A DNA stretch of 64,000 nt from Alphaproteobacteria bacterium (GCA_013203465.1 JABMNR010000043.1:1-64000), one strand, 5' to 3'; shown: positions 1 through 9,140, numbered from the stretch's first letter. Numbers and translations: made by a program. Notes: generated by a model from the letters alone, not told the origin.

Positions 1-968
1 GCCTGCGCCACCGCCATGCCGTAGCCGGGCACGATGATGACCGACGACGCGTTGTCCATGATGAAGGCCGCGTCCTCGGCCGACCCGGATTTGACCAAGC
101 GGTCGCCAGCGGCGGCACCGGCCGGGCCTCCCGCCGTCTCGCCGCCGAAACCGCCGAGAATCACGTTGAAGAACGAACGGTTCATCCCCTTGCACATGAT
201 GTAGCTGAGGATGGCGCCGGACGAGCCGACCAGGGCGCCGGTGATGATCAGCAGATGGTTGCCCAGGGTGAAGCCGATGCCGGCGGCGGCCCAGCCCGAG
301 TACGAGTTCAGCATCGAGACCACGACCGGCATGTCGGCGCCGCCGATCGGCAGGATCAGCAGGAATCCCAGTGCCAGCGCCACCACGAAGATCACCCAGA
401 ACGCGGTTGGCGTCTGGTCGACGCACAGCCACACGATCAACGCGACCAACAGAATACCCAGCGCCGCGTTCAGCGGATGCTGCATCGGGAACACCAGCGG
501 CTTGCCGGTGACCAACCCCTGGAGTTTGCCGAAGGCGACGACCGAGCCGGTGAAGGTGATGGCGCCGATCGCCAGCCCCAACGCCATCTCGATCAGCGAG
601 CCGACGGCGATCGCGCCGACCTCGCCAATGCCGTAAGCGTCGGGCCGATAGAACGCGGCGACGGCGACGAAACACGCGGCCAGACCGACCAGGCTGTGGA
701 ACGCGGCGACCAGCTGCGGCAGCGCGGTCATCTCGATCTTGCGCGCGATCACCGTGCCGATGGTGCCGCCGATCAGGATGCCGACGATGATCGTCTCGTA
801 GGACAGCACCGTCGGCAGCGACAGCGTCGTCACCACGGCGAGCGTCATGCCGGCCATGCCGAACAGGTTGCCCTGGCGCGAGGATTCCGGTGAGGACAGA
901 CCCCGCAACGCCATGATGAAACAGACGCCGGAGACGAGATAAAGGAGGGAAGATACCGTCGCGCTCAT
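1..968 (-). CDS. pntB: NAD(P) transhydrogenase subunit beta, C-terminus cut by window edge
   Basis: This is the beta subunit of the proton-translocating transhydrogenase, an inner-membrane enzyme that drives hydride transfer from NADH to NADP+ with the proton gradient. About 322 codons lie in the window. The N-terminal part is a run of hydrophobic helices, and the last visible residues read VPGYGMAVAQA, a signature of the NADP-binding domain III. The rest of domain III is beyond the left edge. The start is the ATG on the complement at 966-968, which gives MSATVSSLLYLVSGVCF. It follows pntAB by 16 bp on the same strand, so pntAA-pntAB-pntB is one operon. The family assignment is secure. The gene is partial only because of the window boundary. 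Confidence 0.95.
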   Translation of the reverse strand, partial: MSATVSSLLYLVSGVCFIMALRGLSSPESSRQGNLFGMAGMTLAVVTTLSLPTVLSYETIIVGILIGGTIGTVIARKIEMTALPQLVAAFHSLVGLAACFVAVAAFYRPDAYGIGEVGAIAVGSLIEMALGLAIGAITFTGSVVAFGKLQGLVTGKPLVFPMQHPLNAALGILLVALIVWLCVDQTPTAFWVIFVVALALGFLLILPIGGADMPVVVSMLNSYSGWAAAGIGFTLGNHLLIITGALVGSSGAILSYIMCKGMNRSFFNVILGGFGGETAGGPAGAAAGDRLVKSGSAEDAAFIMDNASSVIIVPGYGMAVAQ

Positions 969-984
969 CGGATTGCTCGCTCCC

Positions 985-1431
985 TCACTTTTTCTTCCTG
1001 AACATGGCCAGCATCCGCTGGGTGACGAGGAATCCGCCAAAGATGTTCACGCTCGCCAGGATCACCGCCAGAAAGCCCATGATCGACGAGAAATTCATTG
1101 TCGCCGGACCGGCGGCGATCAGCGCGCCGACGATGATCACCGACGAGATCGCGTTGGTCACCGCCATCAACGGCGAGTGCAGCGCCGGGGTAACGCGCCA
1201 GACCACGTAATAACCGACGAAACAGGCCAGCACGAACACCGTGAGGCCGACGACGAACGGATCGAGCGCGGCGCCGCCGCCGGTCGGTTCGGCCAAGGGA
1301 GCGGTGGCGGCGACCGTGCCGTCCAGCGTCATCCGTCCGGCCTCGGCCGCGGCTTCGGAGGCATCGCGTGCCAACTCGCGGGCCTCTTCGGCCAATTCCT
1401 GGAGTTTCTCGATGAGCGTGCTGTTCGCCAT
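985..1431 (-). CDS. pntAB: NAD(P) transhydrogenase subunit alpha part 2 (membrane part)
   Basis: This 148-residue protein is the membrane portion of the transhydrogenase alpha subunit, encoded separately as in Rhodospirillum rubrum rather than fused as in Escherichia coli. The first 50 or so residues form a charged helix ([20 protein letters not shown]) that is longer than in minimal homologues. The rest holds three to four transmembrane helices, with the conserved stretch [15 protein letters not shown] near residues 85-100, and the protein ends in a basic RKKK tail. It lies between pntAA (10 bp gap) and pntB (16 bp gap) and must assemble with both. Confidence 0.95.
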   Translation of the reverse strand: MANSTLIEKLQELAEEARELARDASEAAAEAGRMTLDGTVAATAPLAEPTGGGAALDPFVVGLTVFVLACFVGYYVVWRVTPALHSPLMAVTNAISSVIIVGALIAAGPATMNFSSIMGFLAVILASVNIFGGFLVTQRMLAMFRKKK

Positions 1432-1441
1432 GCTCTGCTCC

Positions 1442-2677
1442 TCAGGACCCTGACTTGGTATCGGATTTGGGATCGGACCGTGGGGCGGTCTTGGGTTTTG
1501 CCGTCGGCTTCTTGGCGGCGGATTTCGTCACCGGCGCGTCGGCCTCGACCGCCAAGACCTGCGCGTGCACCACCGCCCCGCCCTTGGTGATCATCGAGGA
1601 TTTGATGATCTCATCCTCCTCGTCGATCTTCAGCGTCTTGCTCTCGGCGTCGATCTGCGGGGTCAGGAAGTTCAGCAGGTTCTTGGCGTACAGCGCCGAG
1701 GCACCGACCGCGATGCGGCTCGGCACGTTGGTGTGGCCGACGATGGTCACGCCGTGTTTCCGCACCACCTTGCCCGGCTCGGATAATGGACAGTTGCCGC
1801 CCTGCTCGACCGCCAGATCGACGATCACCGAGCCCGGCTTCATGCTCTTCACCATCGCCTCGCTCACCAGGACCGGCGCCGGCCGGCCGGGGATCAGGGC
1901 GGTGGTGATGACGATGTCCTGCTTCTTGATGGTCTCGGCGATCAACTCGGCCTGCTTCTTCTTGTAGGCGTCGCTCATCTCCTTGGCGTAACCACCGGCG
2001 GTCTCGGCCTGCTTGAACTCCTCGTCCTCGACCGCGACGAAGGTTCCGCCCAGGCTTTCGACCTGTTCCTTGGCGGCGGGCCGCACGTCGGTCGCCGATA
2101 CAATGGCGCCCAGACGCCGGGCGGTGGCGATCGCCTGCAACCCGGCCACCCCGGCCCCCATCACCAGCACGCGGGCGGGCGGCACGGTACCGGCGGCGGT
2201 CATCATCATCGGAAAGGCGCGACCGAACTCCGCCGCCGCGTCGAGTACGGAGCGATACCCCGCCAGATTGGATTGTGACGACAGCACGTCCATCGACTGC
2301 GCGCGGGTGATCCGGGGGACCATCTCCAACGCGAAGGTGGTCACACCCTGGGCGGCGATCGCGTCGATCAGCGCGCGGTCCTTGTACGGTTCCATCAACG
2401 CGATCAGCACCGCGCCCTGCTTCATCAGCCCAACCTCGTCCTCGGTCGGCTTGCGCACCTTCAGGACCACGTCGGCGTCGCCGAGCGCGTCCTTCGCCGT
2501 CTTCACGATGGTGGCGCCCGCGTCCTTGTACGCCGCGTCGATCACGGCGGCGTCGGTGCCGGCGCCGGTCTCGATCAGAACCGTCGCGCCCATCTGGACG
2601 TATTTCTTCACCGTGTCGGTCGAGGCGGCGACGCGCCGCTCGCCGTCCCGGCGTTCCTTGATGATGCCGATCTTCAT
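1442..2677 (-). CDS. pntAA: NAD(P) transhydrogenase subunit alpha part 1 (NAD-binding)
   Basis: This is the soluble NAD(H)-binding subunit (domain I) of the proton-translocating transhydrogenase. The N-terminus [19 protein letters not shown] is the alanine-dehydrogenase/PNT N-terminal signature. A Rossmann motif [22 protein letters not shown] lies near residue 170, and [13 protein letters not shown] follows. The last 40 residues are a Lys/Pro/Ser-rich tail, which is unusual but looks like disordered linker. The start at 2677 is preferred over an in-frame start 23 codons upstream because GAGGA precedes it at good spacing and it matches the family N-terminus. It is the first gene of the pnt operon. 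Confidence 0.95.
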   Translation of the reverse strand: MKIGIIKERRDGERRVAASTDTVKKYVQMGATVLIETGAGTDAAVIDAAYKDAGATIVKTAKDALGDADVVLKVRKPTEDEVGLMKQGAVLIALMEPYKDRALIDAIAAQGVTTFALEMVPRITRAQSMDVLSSQSNLAGYRSVLDAAAEFGRAFPMMMTAAGTVPPARVLVMGAGVAGLQAIATARRLGAIVSATDVRPAAKEQVESLGGTFVAVEDEEFKQAETAGGYAKEMSDAYKKKQAELIAETIKKQDIVITTALIPGRPAPVLVSEAMVKSMKPGSVIVDLAVEQGGNCPLSEPGKVVRKHGVTIVGHTNVPSRIAVGASALYAKNLLNFLTPQIDAESKTLKIDEEDEIIKSSMITKGGAVVHAQVLAVEADAPVTKSAAKKPTAKPKTAPRSDPKSDTKSGS

Positions 2678-2799
2678 GGGGTCCTCGTGGATTCCCGCCC
2701 TATCGCGGCGCACCATGCCGCGAGGCGCGGGCGGACGCAAGGCCAAGGCTCAGAACGAACTTGTTTCTAAACGGATATAATGCGGGCGGCCGGTTTTCG

Positions 2800-3453
2800 T
2801 TACCGAATGGTCGCGCGCCGCCGGTCGATCTCAAGCGCGCGCAAATCCGCGTCGCGCTGATCGGCGATCGCGCGGTAGGCCTGGGCGCAGAGGGTGGGCA
2901 GGCTGACGGCGCTGATGCCGAATTGGGAGATCGGCTCGACGCGGCATTCCAGTTCGGCGCCTGCCAGCAACCCTTGCCAACGCGCGACCCGCTCGGTTTT
3001 CAGCCGATCGTAGAACGCCTCGCGCGGGGCCGGGGCCTCGAAGGCGATGCGGCGCAGGCGTACCAACATGCGGGCGGGCACGCGGCTGTCCGGACCGGCG
3101 CCGGGGGCCGGCACCAGATCGACCATCGGTGACAGCTTGGTGCCCGCCAGCAGTGCGTCGATCATCCGCGGAAGCGGGCGCTGATACAGGATTTCGGTGG
3201 TGGGGAGGTGGCCAGGCGCCTCGCAGGTCACCACGATCGGCAGACCCAGGCGCAGGGTCGGAATGGTCAAGGGCGCCGGCGCCGCGTCGCGCCAGCCGTG
3301 GACGCCTTTGACGCGGCATTTCGCGTTGACCGGGGGATCGGTCGCAATCAGTGTCCGTTCGACCAGCGGTGCCGCTACCGGCGCCTTATGCTTCTCAGCG
3401 CAGGCGGCGAGCAACAGGACGGCGACGAAGGCAAGCGGGACGGCGCGACTCAT
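2800..3453 (-). CDS. predicted lipoprotein, function unknown
   Basis: A 217-residue protein with a type II signal peptide: MSRAVPLAFVAVLLLAAC, with the lipobox LAAC placing the lipidated cysteine near residue 18. Only this start gives a proper signal; the reading frame extends 31 codons further upstream without any export signal. The mature part has Cys residues near 45, 72 and 170 and a PxAP-rich segment, but no domain I recognise. It is transcribed away from the rlmI-type gene, with 91 bp between their starts. Probable location is the periplasmic face of a membrane. The function is unknown. Confidence 0.8.
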   Translation of the reverse strand: MSRAVPLAFVAVLLLAACAEKHKAPVAAPLVERTLIATDPPVNAKCRVKGVHGWRDAAPAPLTIPTLRLGLPIVVTCEAPGHLPTTEILYQRPLPRMIDALLAGTKLSPMVDLVPAPGAGPDSRVPARMLVRLRRIAFEAPAPREAFYDRLKTERVARWQGLLAGAELECRVEPISQFGISAVSLPTLCAQAYRAIADQRDADLRALEIDRRRATIR

Positions 3454-3544
3454 ACCCAATGATAGCGCGTCCGACCGATCGCGACAGCGGGCATTGTCCG
3501 TGCCATAACCCGCGCCGTCCGCGACCGCGCGCTGGGAGACCGCC

Positions 3545-4735
3545 ATGCCCGATACCCGACCGACGATCCGCCTGAGAAAACGAGCCGCGGGCCGCGCGTT
3601 GATGGGTCATCCGTGGGTGTTCTCCAACGAAATCGAGATGGCGGCGGAGGCCAAGGCGATCGCCCCGGGCACCGTCGTGCGAGTCGAGACGCACGAGGGT
3701 GAGCCGCTCGGCTGTGCCTTCTTCAACCCGCACAGCTTGATCGCCTTGCGGTTGCTGGACGGCGACGGCGAGCGGGCGATCGACGCCGGCTTTCTGGCCG
3801 AGCATCTGGCGACGGCGCTGGCCTGGCGCGAACGGCTATATGACGCGCCGTATTACCGGCTGGTCCATGCCGAGGCCGACGGCCTGCCCGGCCTGGTGGT
3901 CGACCGGTTCGGCGACGTTGTGGTGGTTCAGTGCAACAGCGCCGGCATGGACCGGCTGGAGGCCGAGCTGGTGGCCGCGCTCACCCAGGTGGTGAACCCG
4001 GCGGCGATCGTGCTGCGCAACGATAGCTCGGCACGCACCCAGGAGGGGTTGGAGCAAACGGTTCGTCTGGCGGCCGGTGCCTTGCCGCAAACCCCGACGG
4101 TGGCCGAGGGCGGGGCGCTGTTTCCGTTCGATCCGTTGGGCGGGCAGAAAACCGGCTGGTTCTTCGATCACCGTGACAACCGGGCGTTCATGGCGCGGTT
4201 GGCGCCGGGCCAGCGGGTGCTGGACTTGTACAGCCACACCGGCGGCTTCGGCATCCAGTGCGCGGTGGCGGGGGCGGCGCAGGTTGACCTGATCGACCGG
4301 GCGAACCCCGCCTTGCTGCTCGCCGAGAAGGCCGCCGAGATGAGCGGGGTCGCCGACCGGGTGACCATGCGCAAGGCCGATGTCTTTGCCGCGTTGGAGC
4401 ATCTGATCAAGACCGGCACCACCTACGACATGGTGATCTGCGATCCACCGGCCTTTGCCAAATCGAAGAAGGATGTCGGCGCGGCGTCTCGGGCGTACCG
4501 CAAACTGGCGCGCGACGCGGCGCGGGTGACCGCACCGGGCGGCGTGATGCTGCTGGCCTCGTGCTCGTACCACATCGACCCGGTGTCGTTCGCCCAGCAG
4601 ACCGCGCGGGGCCTCTCCAGCGCGGGGCGCTTGGGCCGGGTGCTGCGTAGCGCGGGTGCCGGCCCGGACCATCCGCTGCACCCGATGCTGCCGGAAAGCG
4701 CCTACCTCAAGGCCGAGGTGATCGCGCTGGATTGA
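3545..4735 (+). CDS. rlmI: class I rRNA methyltransferase, RlmI family
   Basis: The product resembles RlmI, the SAM-dependent 23S rRNA cytosine-C5 methyltransferase (C1962 in E. coli). A PUA-type RNA-binding domain covers roughly residues 1-80 (PTIRLRKRAAGRALMGHPWVF). A Rossmann methyltransferase follows, with motif I VLDLYSHTGGFGIQCA near 225-240, motif IV DPPAFAKSKKD near 300, and a catalytic-type cysteine in ASCSYHID near 340. At 396 residues it has the usual family length. GGGAGA sits just upstream of the start. The family is sure; the exact modified base is inferred from homology. Confidence 0.93.
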   Translation: MPDTRPTIRLRKRAAGRALMGHPWVFSNEIEMAAEAKAIAPGTVVRVETHEGEPLGCAFFNPHSLIALRLLDGDGERAIDAGFLAEHLATALAWRERLYDAPYYRLVHAEADGLPGLVVDRFGDVVVVQCNSAGMDRLEAELVAALTQVVNPAAIVLRNDSSARTQEGLEQTVRLAAGALPQTPTVAEGGALFPFDPLGGQKTGWFFDHRDNRAFMARLAPGQRVLDLYSHTGGFGIQCAVAGAAQVDLIDRANPALLLAEKAAEMSGVADRVTMRKADVFAALEHLIKTGTTYDMVICDPPAFAKSKKDVGAASRAYRKLARDAARVTAPGGVMLLASCSYHIDPVSFAQQTARGLSSAGRLGRVLRSAGAGPDHPLHPMLPESAYLKAEVIALD

Positions 4736-4750
4736 GAAGCAGCGGTTGCC

Positions 4751-5284
4751 CTATTTGCTCTTGGTGATGGCTGCCGTGGCCACGAGCTGTATGCGGCCTT
4801 CCGCCGGGGGGCGGGCCTTGATCAGGACGCGGCGCTGCGTGCCGTCGGCGTTGTCCCGGGAATAGCTGGCCGTGAAGCCGCCATCGTCGGCGCGCTCGAA
4901 GGCGTCGGTGGTGAACTCGGACACCGACGGGTCGAACGCCTTGCGCACCCGTTGCTCCAAATCGTCGACGTCGCCCAGTTTTGACACCACATAGCAGTGA
5001 AAATTCGCGGGCGAGACCAACAGAACCTCGTGCGTTGCGTCCACCTGCCACACAGCACCCGGCTTTCCACCCAGCCATAATTGCGCAAGTTGATCCGGCA
5101 TTTTGATGAACTCCGGCAGGTCAATCGGTGTTCGTGAGTGCGCGGCGGGCATGCACGCCGTCATGAACGTCTTGAAGAACACCCCGGTGTAGTCGAAATC
5201 CGATTCGGCGTACCCGGGCCGTGACAGGCTGATGACCACCAGGACGGCAAGAAGAGCGGGGAGCCGATAAAAACGATCTTTCAT
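4751..5284 (-). CDS. secreted protein of unknown function
   Basis: A 177-residue protein with a Sec signal peptide: basic MKDRFYR, a hydrophobic core LPALLAVLVVISL, and likely cleavage after GYA near residue 26. The mature part carries three cysteines and a C-terminal half rich in alternating strand-like segments. It has the look of small periplasmic proteins with no known activity. Its start ATG overlaps the stop of the upstream crotonase gene by four bases (ATGA), so the two are translationally coupled. I do not recognise the family. Confidence 0.75.
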   Translation of the reverse strand: MKDRFYRLPALLAVLVVISLSRPGYAESDFDYTGVFFKTFMTACMPAAHSRTPIDLPEFIKMPDQLAQLWLGGKPGAVWQVDATHEVLLVSPANFHCYVVSKLGDVDDLEQRVRKAFDPSVSEFTTDAFERADDGGFTASYSRDNADGTQRRVLIKARPPAEGRIQLVATAAITKSK

Positions 5285-6078
5285 GCCGTGATTCCTCCTT
5301 TAAACACCGGTTTTTCCTTGTTGAGAAACGCCTTGATCCCGGCCTGGCCGTCGGGTTCCGAGCCGGAGGCGGCGATGGCGGCGCTTTCGGCCTCCATCTG
5401 GGTCTCGTAGGTGTTCTCGAAACTGCCGATCAAGAGCCGCCGAGCGCGGCCATAGGCGCGGGTCGGCCCCTTGGCCAGGGCGCGGGCCTGGGCCTCGGCG
5501 GCGGCCAGCAGCTCATCGTCCGGCACGGCCTTGGTCGCCAAACCCCAGTCGACCGCCTCCGCCGCCGTCAGCCGCCGGTTGGTCAGGGTCAGCTCCTGCG
5601 CCCGGCGCAACCCGACCACGCGCGGCAGCAGGAAGGTCGAGCCGCCATCGGGCGACAGTCCGGCCGCCGTGTAGGCCATGCAGAAGAACGCGCTGTCGGC
5701 GGCGTAGACCAGATCACCGAGCAGCGCGATGGAGATTCCGGCCCCGGCCGCCGCGCCCTGGACCGCGATGACCAGCGGCGCGTCCATGCGCGCCAGATGG
5801 CTGCACGCGGCGTGCAGATAGGTCGTGGTTTCCATCATCATGGCGTAGAGGCCGTCGCCGGCGCCGTGAAACGTCCGCAGATCGCCGCCGACGCAGAAAT
5901 TCTTGCCGGTTCCGGTCATCAGCACCGCGCGCACGGCGGGATCGTTGCGGCAGCTCAGCGCCGCCGCCAGCAGCGCCTTGGCCAAGTCGGGTGTCAGGGC
6001 GTTGCCGGCCTCCGGCCGGTTCAGGGTCAGCCGGGCGAGGCCGTCTTCGATCGAGAGAGTGACGGGGCCGTCGGTCAT
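5281..6078 (-). CDS. enoyl-CoA hydratase/isomerase family protein, PaaG-like
   Basis: A crotonase-fold acyl-CoA enzyme of about 265 residues. The oxyanion-hole segment NFCVGGDLRTFHG lies near 55-67. The second conserved region, VQGAAAGAGISIALLGDL, is followed by GLSPDGGSTFLLPRVVG, which carries an Asp where classical hydratases have Glu. An Asp there is typical of PaaG-type isomerases acting on CoA esters. The start at 6078 (MTDGPVTLSIEDG) fits the family; the longer frame adds 18 non-conserved residues. It is coupled to the downstream secreted-protein gene by an ATGA overlap. The substrate is not determined. Confidence 0.88.
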   Translation of the reverse strand: MTDGPVTLSIEDGLARLTLNRPEAGNALTPDLAKALLAAALSCRNDPAVRAVLMTGTGKNFCVGGDLRTFHGAGDGLYAMMMETTTYLHAACSHLARMDAPLVIAVQGAAAGAGISIALLGDLVYAADSAFFCMAYTAAGLSPDGGSTFLLPRVVGLRRAQELTLTNRRLTAAEAVDWGLATKAVPDDELLAAAEAQARALAKGPTRAYGRARRLLIGSFENTYETQMEAESAAIAASGSEPDGQAGIKAFLNKEKPVFKGGITA

Positions 6079-6175
6079 GCTGTCCTCCAGGTGATTGAGG
6101 CGAGGGTAGAAGCGCTTGGCCGGTCCCGGCAAGCCATGTGGTTTCGCCTCACGCGAGAGCGGGGTAGAAAGGGGG

Positions 6176-6874
6176 ATGACCGTGCTCGCCGACCTGAGTG
6201 TGCTCGACTACGTCGCCTTCGCGCTGTTGTTCACCGCATGGCTTGGCTACGAAGGGCTGAGCACGCGCGCCGCCGCCCGTGGCCGTAACCTGGCGGCGCA
6301 TATGAAAATTTGGCGCGATCGCTGGATGGAGGCGGTGCTGGAACGCGACAACCGCATTCTCGACGTGCAGATCATCCGCTCGCTGGTCGGCAATTCCTCG
6401 TTCCTGGCCTCGACGTCGATTTTCGTGATCGGTGGTCTGGCGGCGGTGCTGGGCGCGTCGGCCGAAATCGTGCCGCTGCTCAACCAGTTCGACTATTTCG
6501 CCACCACCTCCCAGAACCAATTCGGCATGAAGGTGTTGCTGTTGATATTGATCTACATGCACGCGTTCTTCCGGCTCGCCTGGTCGATGCGGCTGCACAA
6601 CAACGCGGCGGTGGTGCTGGGGGCGATTCCGCTGCCGGGGAACCCGGCGACCGAGGTCGAGGCCGCGTCGCGGGCCCGGATTACCGCGCGGCTGGTGACG
6701 CTGGCCGCCCGGCATTACAACGCCGGCACGCACTCCTACTATTTCGGCTTGGCGGCGGTGGCGTGGTTTATCCACCCGGTGGCGTTGATGGCGACCACGG
6801 CGTGGGTGGTGGCGATCCTGTACCGGCGGGAGTTTCTGTCGCGCGCCCACGCGGTGCTTAACCCCGACGGCTAG
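6176..6874 (+). CDS. DUF599 family membrane protein
   Basis: A 232-residue integral membrane protein of the DUF599 family, for which no biochemical role is established. Hydrophobic segments lie near residues 10-25, 75-95, 115-135 and 190-215. The conserved N-terminal segment LDYVAFALLFTAWLGYE and the motif LRIAW-like FFRLAWSMRLHNN are typical. The start at 6176 is preceded by GAAAGGGGG. The stop codon TAG is the first three bases of the first unit of the adjacent 16-bp tandem repeat. The gene is convergent with the UbiB-like gene on the far side of the repeat. Confidence 0.85.
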   Translation: MTVLADLSVLDYVAFALLFTAWLGYEGLSTRAAARGRNLAAHMKIWRDRWMEAVLERDNRILDVQIIRSLVGNSSFLASTSIFVIGGLAAVLGASAEIVPLLNQFDYFATTSQNQFGMKVLLLILIYMHAFFRLAWSMRLHNNAAVVLGAIPLPGNPATEVEAASRARITARLVTLAARHYNAGTHSYYFGLAAVAWFIHPVALMATTAWVVAILYRREFLSRAHAVLNPDG

Positions 6875-6967
6875 CCCAGTCCACGGGTAGCCCAGTCCAC
6901 GGGTAGCCCCGTCCACGGCTAGCCCAGCCCCCGGCTAGCCCAGTCCACGGCTAGCCCGGCCCCCGGC
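6872..6967. repeat. 16-bp tandem repeat, six units
   Basis: Six head-to-tail 16-bp units with consensus tagcccagtccacggg fill the space between two convergent genes. Units 1 and 2 are identical and the others differ by one to four bases. Because 16 is not a multiple of three, the TAG at the start of each unit falls in all three forward frames. Several junctions form the palindrome ggctagcc. The first unit supplies the stop codon of the DUF599 gene, and the array ends 4 bp before the 3' end of the UbiB-like gene. It may be a simple slipped-strand array in a tolerant place; a transcription-barrier role is only a guess. Confidence 0.95.
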
Positions 6968-6971
6968 CGCA

Positions 6972-8333
6972 TCAGTCCTCGGGCATCTTCAGGTCGATCG
7001 CCGCCATCGCCTCGGCTTGCCGGGCGGCCAGGGCGTCGACATCGAAACCGCCGATCAGGTCGTGGAACTCCCGGTACCAGTTCACCTCGGCCTTGAGGTG
7101 CATGAACACCGAACCGAGGCCGAGCGCCGCCCGGTCCATCAGCACGAATTCGCGCGGCGGCCGCACCCCGTTCAAGCGGCGCAACTCGCCGTGCACCTTC
7201 TCCGCCACCGCGCGGCCGTATAGGCCGGTGTTGGTTTCCTGGATGCGCCGGGTTCGGTCCTCCATCAGCGGCGCGTAGATGAACCGCGCCCAGACGTTCA
7301 GGACCTCGATCGTCTCGCGATCCAAGCCGGTGAACCCCCAGCTCTCATAGGCATGAACCGCGAGCGCCTCGTCGTCGTCGCTCAACGCCTTGTACAGGTC
7401 GATCACGCCCTTGACGAAGCTCGGCGGGAAGATGCGGATGCAGCCGAAATCCAGCAGGTTGATCGAGCCATCCTGGCGCACGGTGTAATTGCCCAGATGC
7501 GGATCACCATGGATCACGCCGAAGAAATAGAACGGCACGTACCAGGCCCGGAACATGTTCAGCGCCACGGTGTTGCGCCGCTCCAGCTCCGGGTTCTGTT
7601 CGATGAAAGACATCATCGGGATGCCGTCGAGCCAGGTCATGGTGATCAGCCGCGTGGTCGACAGCTCCTCCACGACGTCGGGCACGTGCACGGCCTGCTC
7701 GTCGGCCAGCATATGGCGGTACAGCGCCATGTTCTTGGCTTCACGATCGTAGTCCAACTCCTCGCGCAGGCGGGCCGACAGCTCGGCGTGAATTTGGCTG
7801 GTGTCGATCGCCTTGTCGTAGCGTTGGTAGATCGAGAATATCCAGTCGAGTTGCCGCAGATCGGCTTCCACGGCCGAGGACATGTCGGGATATTGCAGCT
7901 TGGCGGCGACCCGGGTGCCGTCATGCAGGATCGCCCGGTGCACTTGGCCGAGCGAGGCGGCGGAGGCGGCCGCGCGCTCGAATTCGGCGAACCGTTTTCG
8001 CCAGCCCGCGCCCAGCTCGCTGATCATCCGCCGCTTGACGAAGGGCCAGCCCATGGCCGGGGCGTTGGCCTGCAGATGGCTGAGTTCGTTGACGTATTCC
8101 TTGGGCAGGGCGTCGGGAATGGTGGACAGGATCTGCGCCACCTTCATCAGCGGCCCCTTCAGCCCGCCGAGCGCCAGCTTGAGGTCGTTGGCGTGCACGC
8201 CCTTGTCCAGGTTCCATCCCAGATACCGCTCGCCGGCGACCCGCGCCGCCAGGCCGCCCACGGCGGTGCCGACCCGGGCGTAGCGGCGGACCCGGCCGCC
8301 GAGGGAATTGCGTTCGCTGTCGATGTCGCTCAT
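6972..8333 (-). CDS. ABC1/UbiB atypical kinase family protein
   Basis: A 453-residue member of the ABC1 (AarF/UbiB/ADCK) family, atypical kinases or ATPases linked to quinone biology and lipid homeostasis. The Ala-rich loop AAASAASLGQVHRA, the lysine motif VAAKLQYPDM, the catalytic loop VIHGDPHLGNY and the metal-binding DFG in LLDFGCIR are all present. The family's KxGQ motif appears as MKVAQILS, with Ala in place of Gly. There is no C-terminal transmembrane hairpin as in UbiB of E. coli, so a soluble ADCK-like role is possible. The start MSDIDSERN at 8333 was chosen; two in-frame starts lie within 45 bases upstream. Confidence 0.88.
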   Translation of the reverse strand: MSDIDSERNSLGGRVRRYARVGTAVGGLAARVAGERYLGWNLDKGVHANDLKLALGGLKGPLMKVAQILSTIPDALPKEYVNELSHLQANAPAMGWPFVKRRMISELGAGWRKRFAEFERAAASAASLGQVHRAILHDGTRVAAKLQYPDMSSAVEADLRQLDWIFSIYQRYDKAIDTSQIHAELSARLREELDYDREAKNMALYRHMLADEQAVHVPDVVEELSTTRLITMTWLDGIPMMSFIEQNPELERRNTVALNMFRAWYVPFYFFGVIHGDPHLGNYTVRQDGSINLLDFGCIRIFPPSFVKGVIDLYKALSDDDEALAVHAYESWGFTGLDRETIEVLNVWARFIYAPLMEDRTRRIQETNTGLYGRAVAEKVHGELRRLNGVRPPREFVLMDRAALGLGSVFMHLKAEVNWYREFHDLIGGFDVDALAARQAEAMAAIDLKMPED

Positions 8334-8405
8334 GGCGGGAGACATAGGGTGGATCGGCGCGTTTGACACCCTCAATCGACGGTCTTGAGAGCAGCGTCTT
8401 TGTTG

Positions 8406-9026
8406 TTACGACCGTCCAGAGATCGTCAAAGCGACCGCGCTGCCAACCATCAAACCGCCCGCTCCCCGATCGAACCAGCATCTCCGGCGGGCCGAGGATA
8501 GAAGATGCGCCACCTGAGCGCCAAAAAGCGCATACATTGTGTAGTTCGCGAACACGATGCCCAACGCGGTCGGAAACAGGACCATGAGCTGAGGTGCGAG
8601 CGGTGCGTTGGCGTTGATGACGATTGGAAAAACAGCGAGATAGGTGAGAATGGCTTGCGGATTGCTTAGGGATACGAGCATACCTCGCGCCACATGCGAG
8701 CGTATTCTTGGCGTGGAGCCCGAAGGCGGGTCCACTGGTCGGCCGCCTCGGCGCCACAGACGGATACCGATCAAAGCAAGATAGGCGCCACCGAGCCACT
8801 TTAGGATGGTGAGAGCATCAGGGACCGCACTGAGAAGGGCACCGACCCCCGTCAAGGCGAAGGTACCGTGCAGGGCACCGGCGAGGGTAATTCCGGTCGC
8901 GGTCAGAAGGCCTGCCCTTAAGCCGTCGCGAGCCGAGGTGGTCATTGTAACGATCGCATTTGGACCTACCGGCAAGCCGAGCAGAAACCACAGGATAGCG
9001 AACGATACCCAAGCATCCAGCGTCAT
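8406..9026 (-). CDS. LysE/RhtB family amino-acid exporter
   Basis: A 206-residue membrane protein of the LysE superfamily, which exports amino acids or related small molecules. The N-terminus MTLDAWVSFAILWFLLGLPVGPNAI holds the family PGPN-type motif as VGPN. The helix LGGAYLALIGIRLWRRG and the segment SLSNPQAILTYLAVFP are classic family landmarks. The start at 9026 has GAAGAGGG seven bases upstream. It is divergent from an ArsR-type regulator, with an operator-like palindrome between them, so export is probably under that regulator's control. The substrate is unknown. Confidence 0.92.
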   Translation of the reverse strand: MTLDAWVSFAILWFLLGLPVGPNAIVTMTTSARDGLRAGLLTATGITLAGALHGTFALTGVGALLSAVPDALTILKWLGGAYLALIGIRLWRRGGRPVDPPSGSTPRIRSHVARGMLVSLSNPQAILTYLAVFPIVINANAPLAPQLMVLFPTALGIVFANYTMYALFGAQVAHLLSSARRRCWFDRGAGGLMVGSAVALTISGRS

Positions 9027-9089
9027 AATGCCCTCTTCCGAGCGAGTGGGTCCTATGTTGGGGAGCTTGACCGAATGACGGTGGAAATG

Positions 9090-9107
9090 TTTCGGTCGGT
9101 ACCGAAA
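9090..9107. promoter_or_regulatory. operator-like palindrome between lysE-type and arsR-type genes
   Basis: An 18-bp inverted repeat, tttcggt-cggt-accgaaa, has perfect 7-bp arms around a 4-bp centre and lies in the 114-bp divergent intergenic region. Winged-helix ArsR-type regulators commonly bind such dyads over divergent promoters. The position fits autoregulation and control of the exporter. The dyad is seen directly; its role is inferred. Confidence 0.55.
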
Positions 9108-9140
9108 GACGTCGGTGGTTTGTCGCGGTATGCTTGGAGT

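Noticed and set aside
2776-2781. A perfect TATAAT on the forward strand
   Set aside because: There is no -35 hexamer at 16-18 bp upstream, and it would only direct transcription antisense to the lipoprotein gene.
6872-6967. CRISPR-like array
   Set aside because: The 16-bp units are directly adjacent with no spacers, and no cas gene is present.
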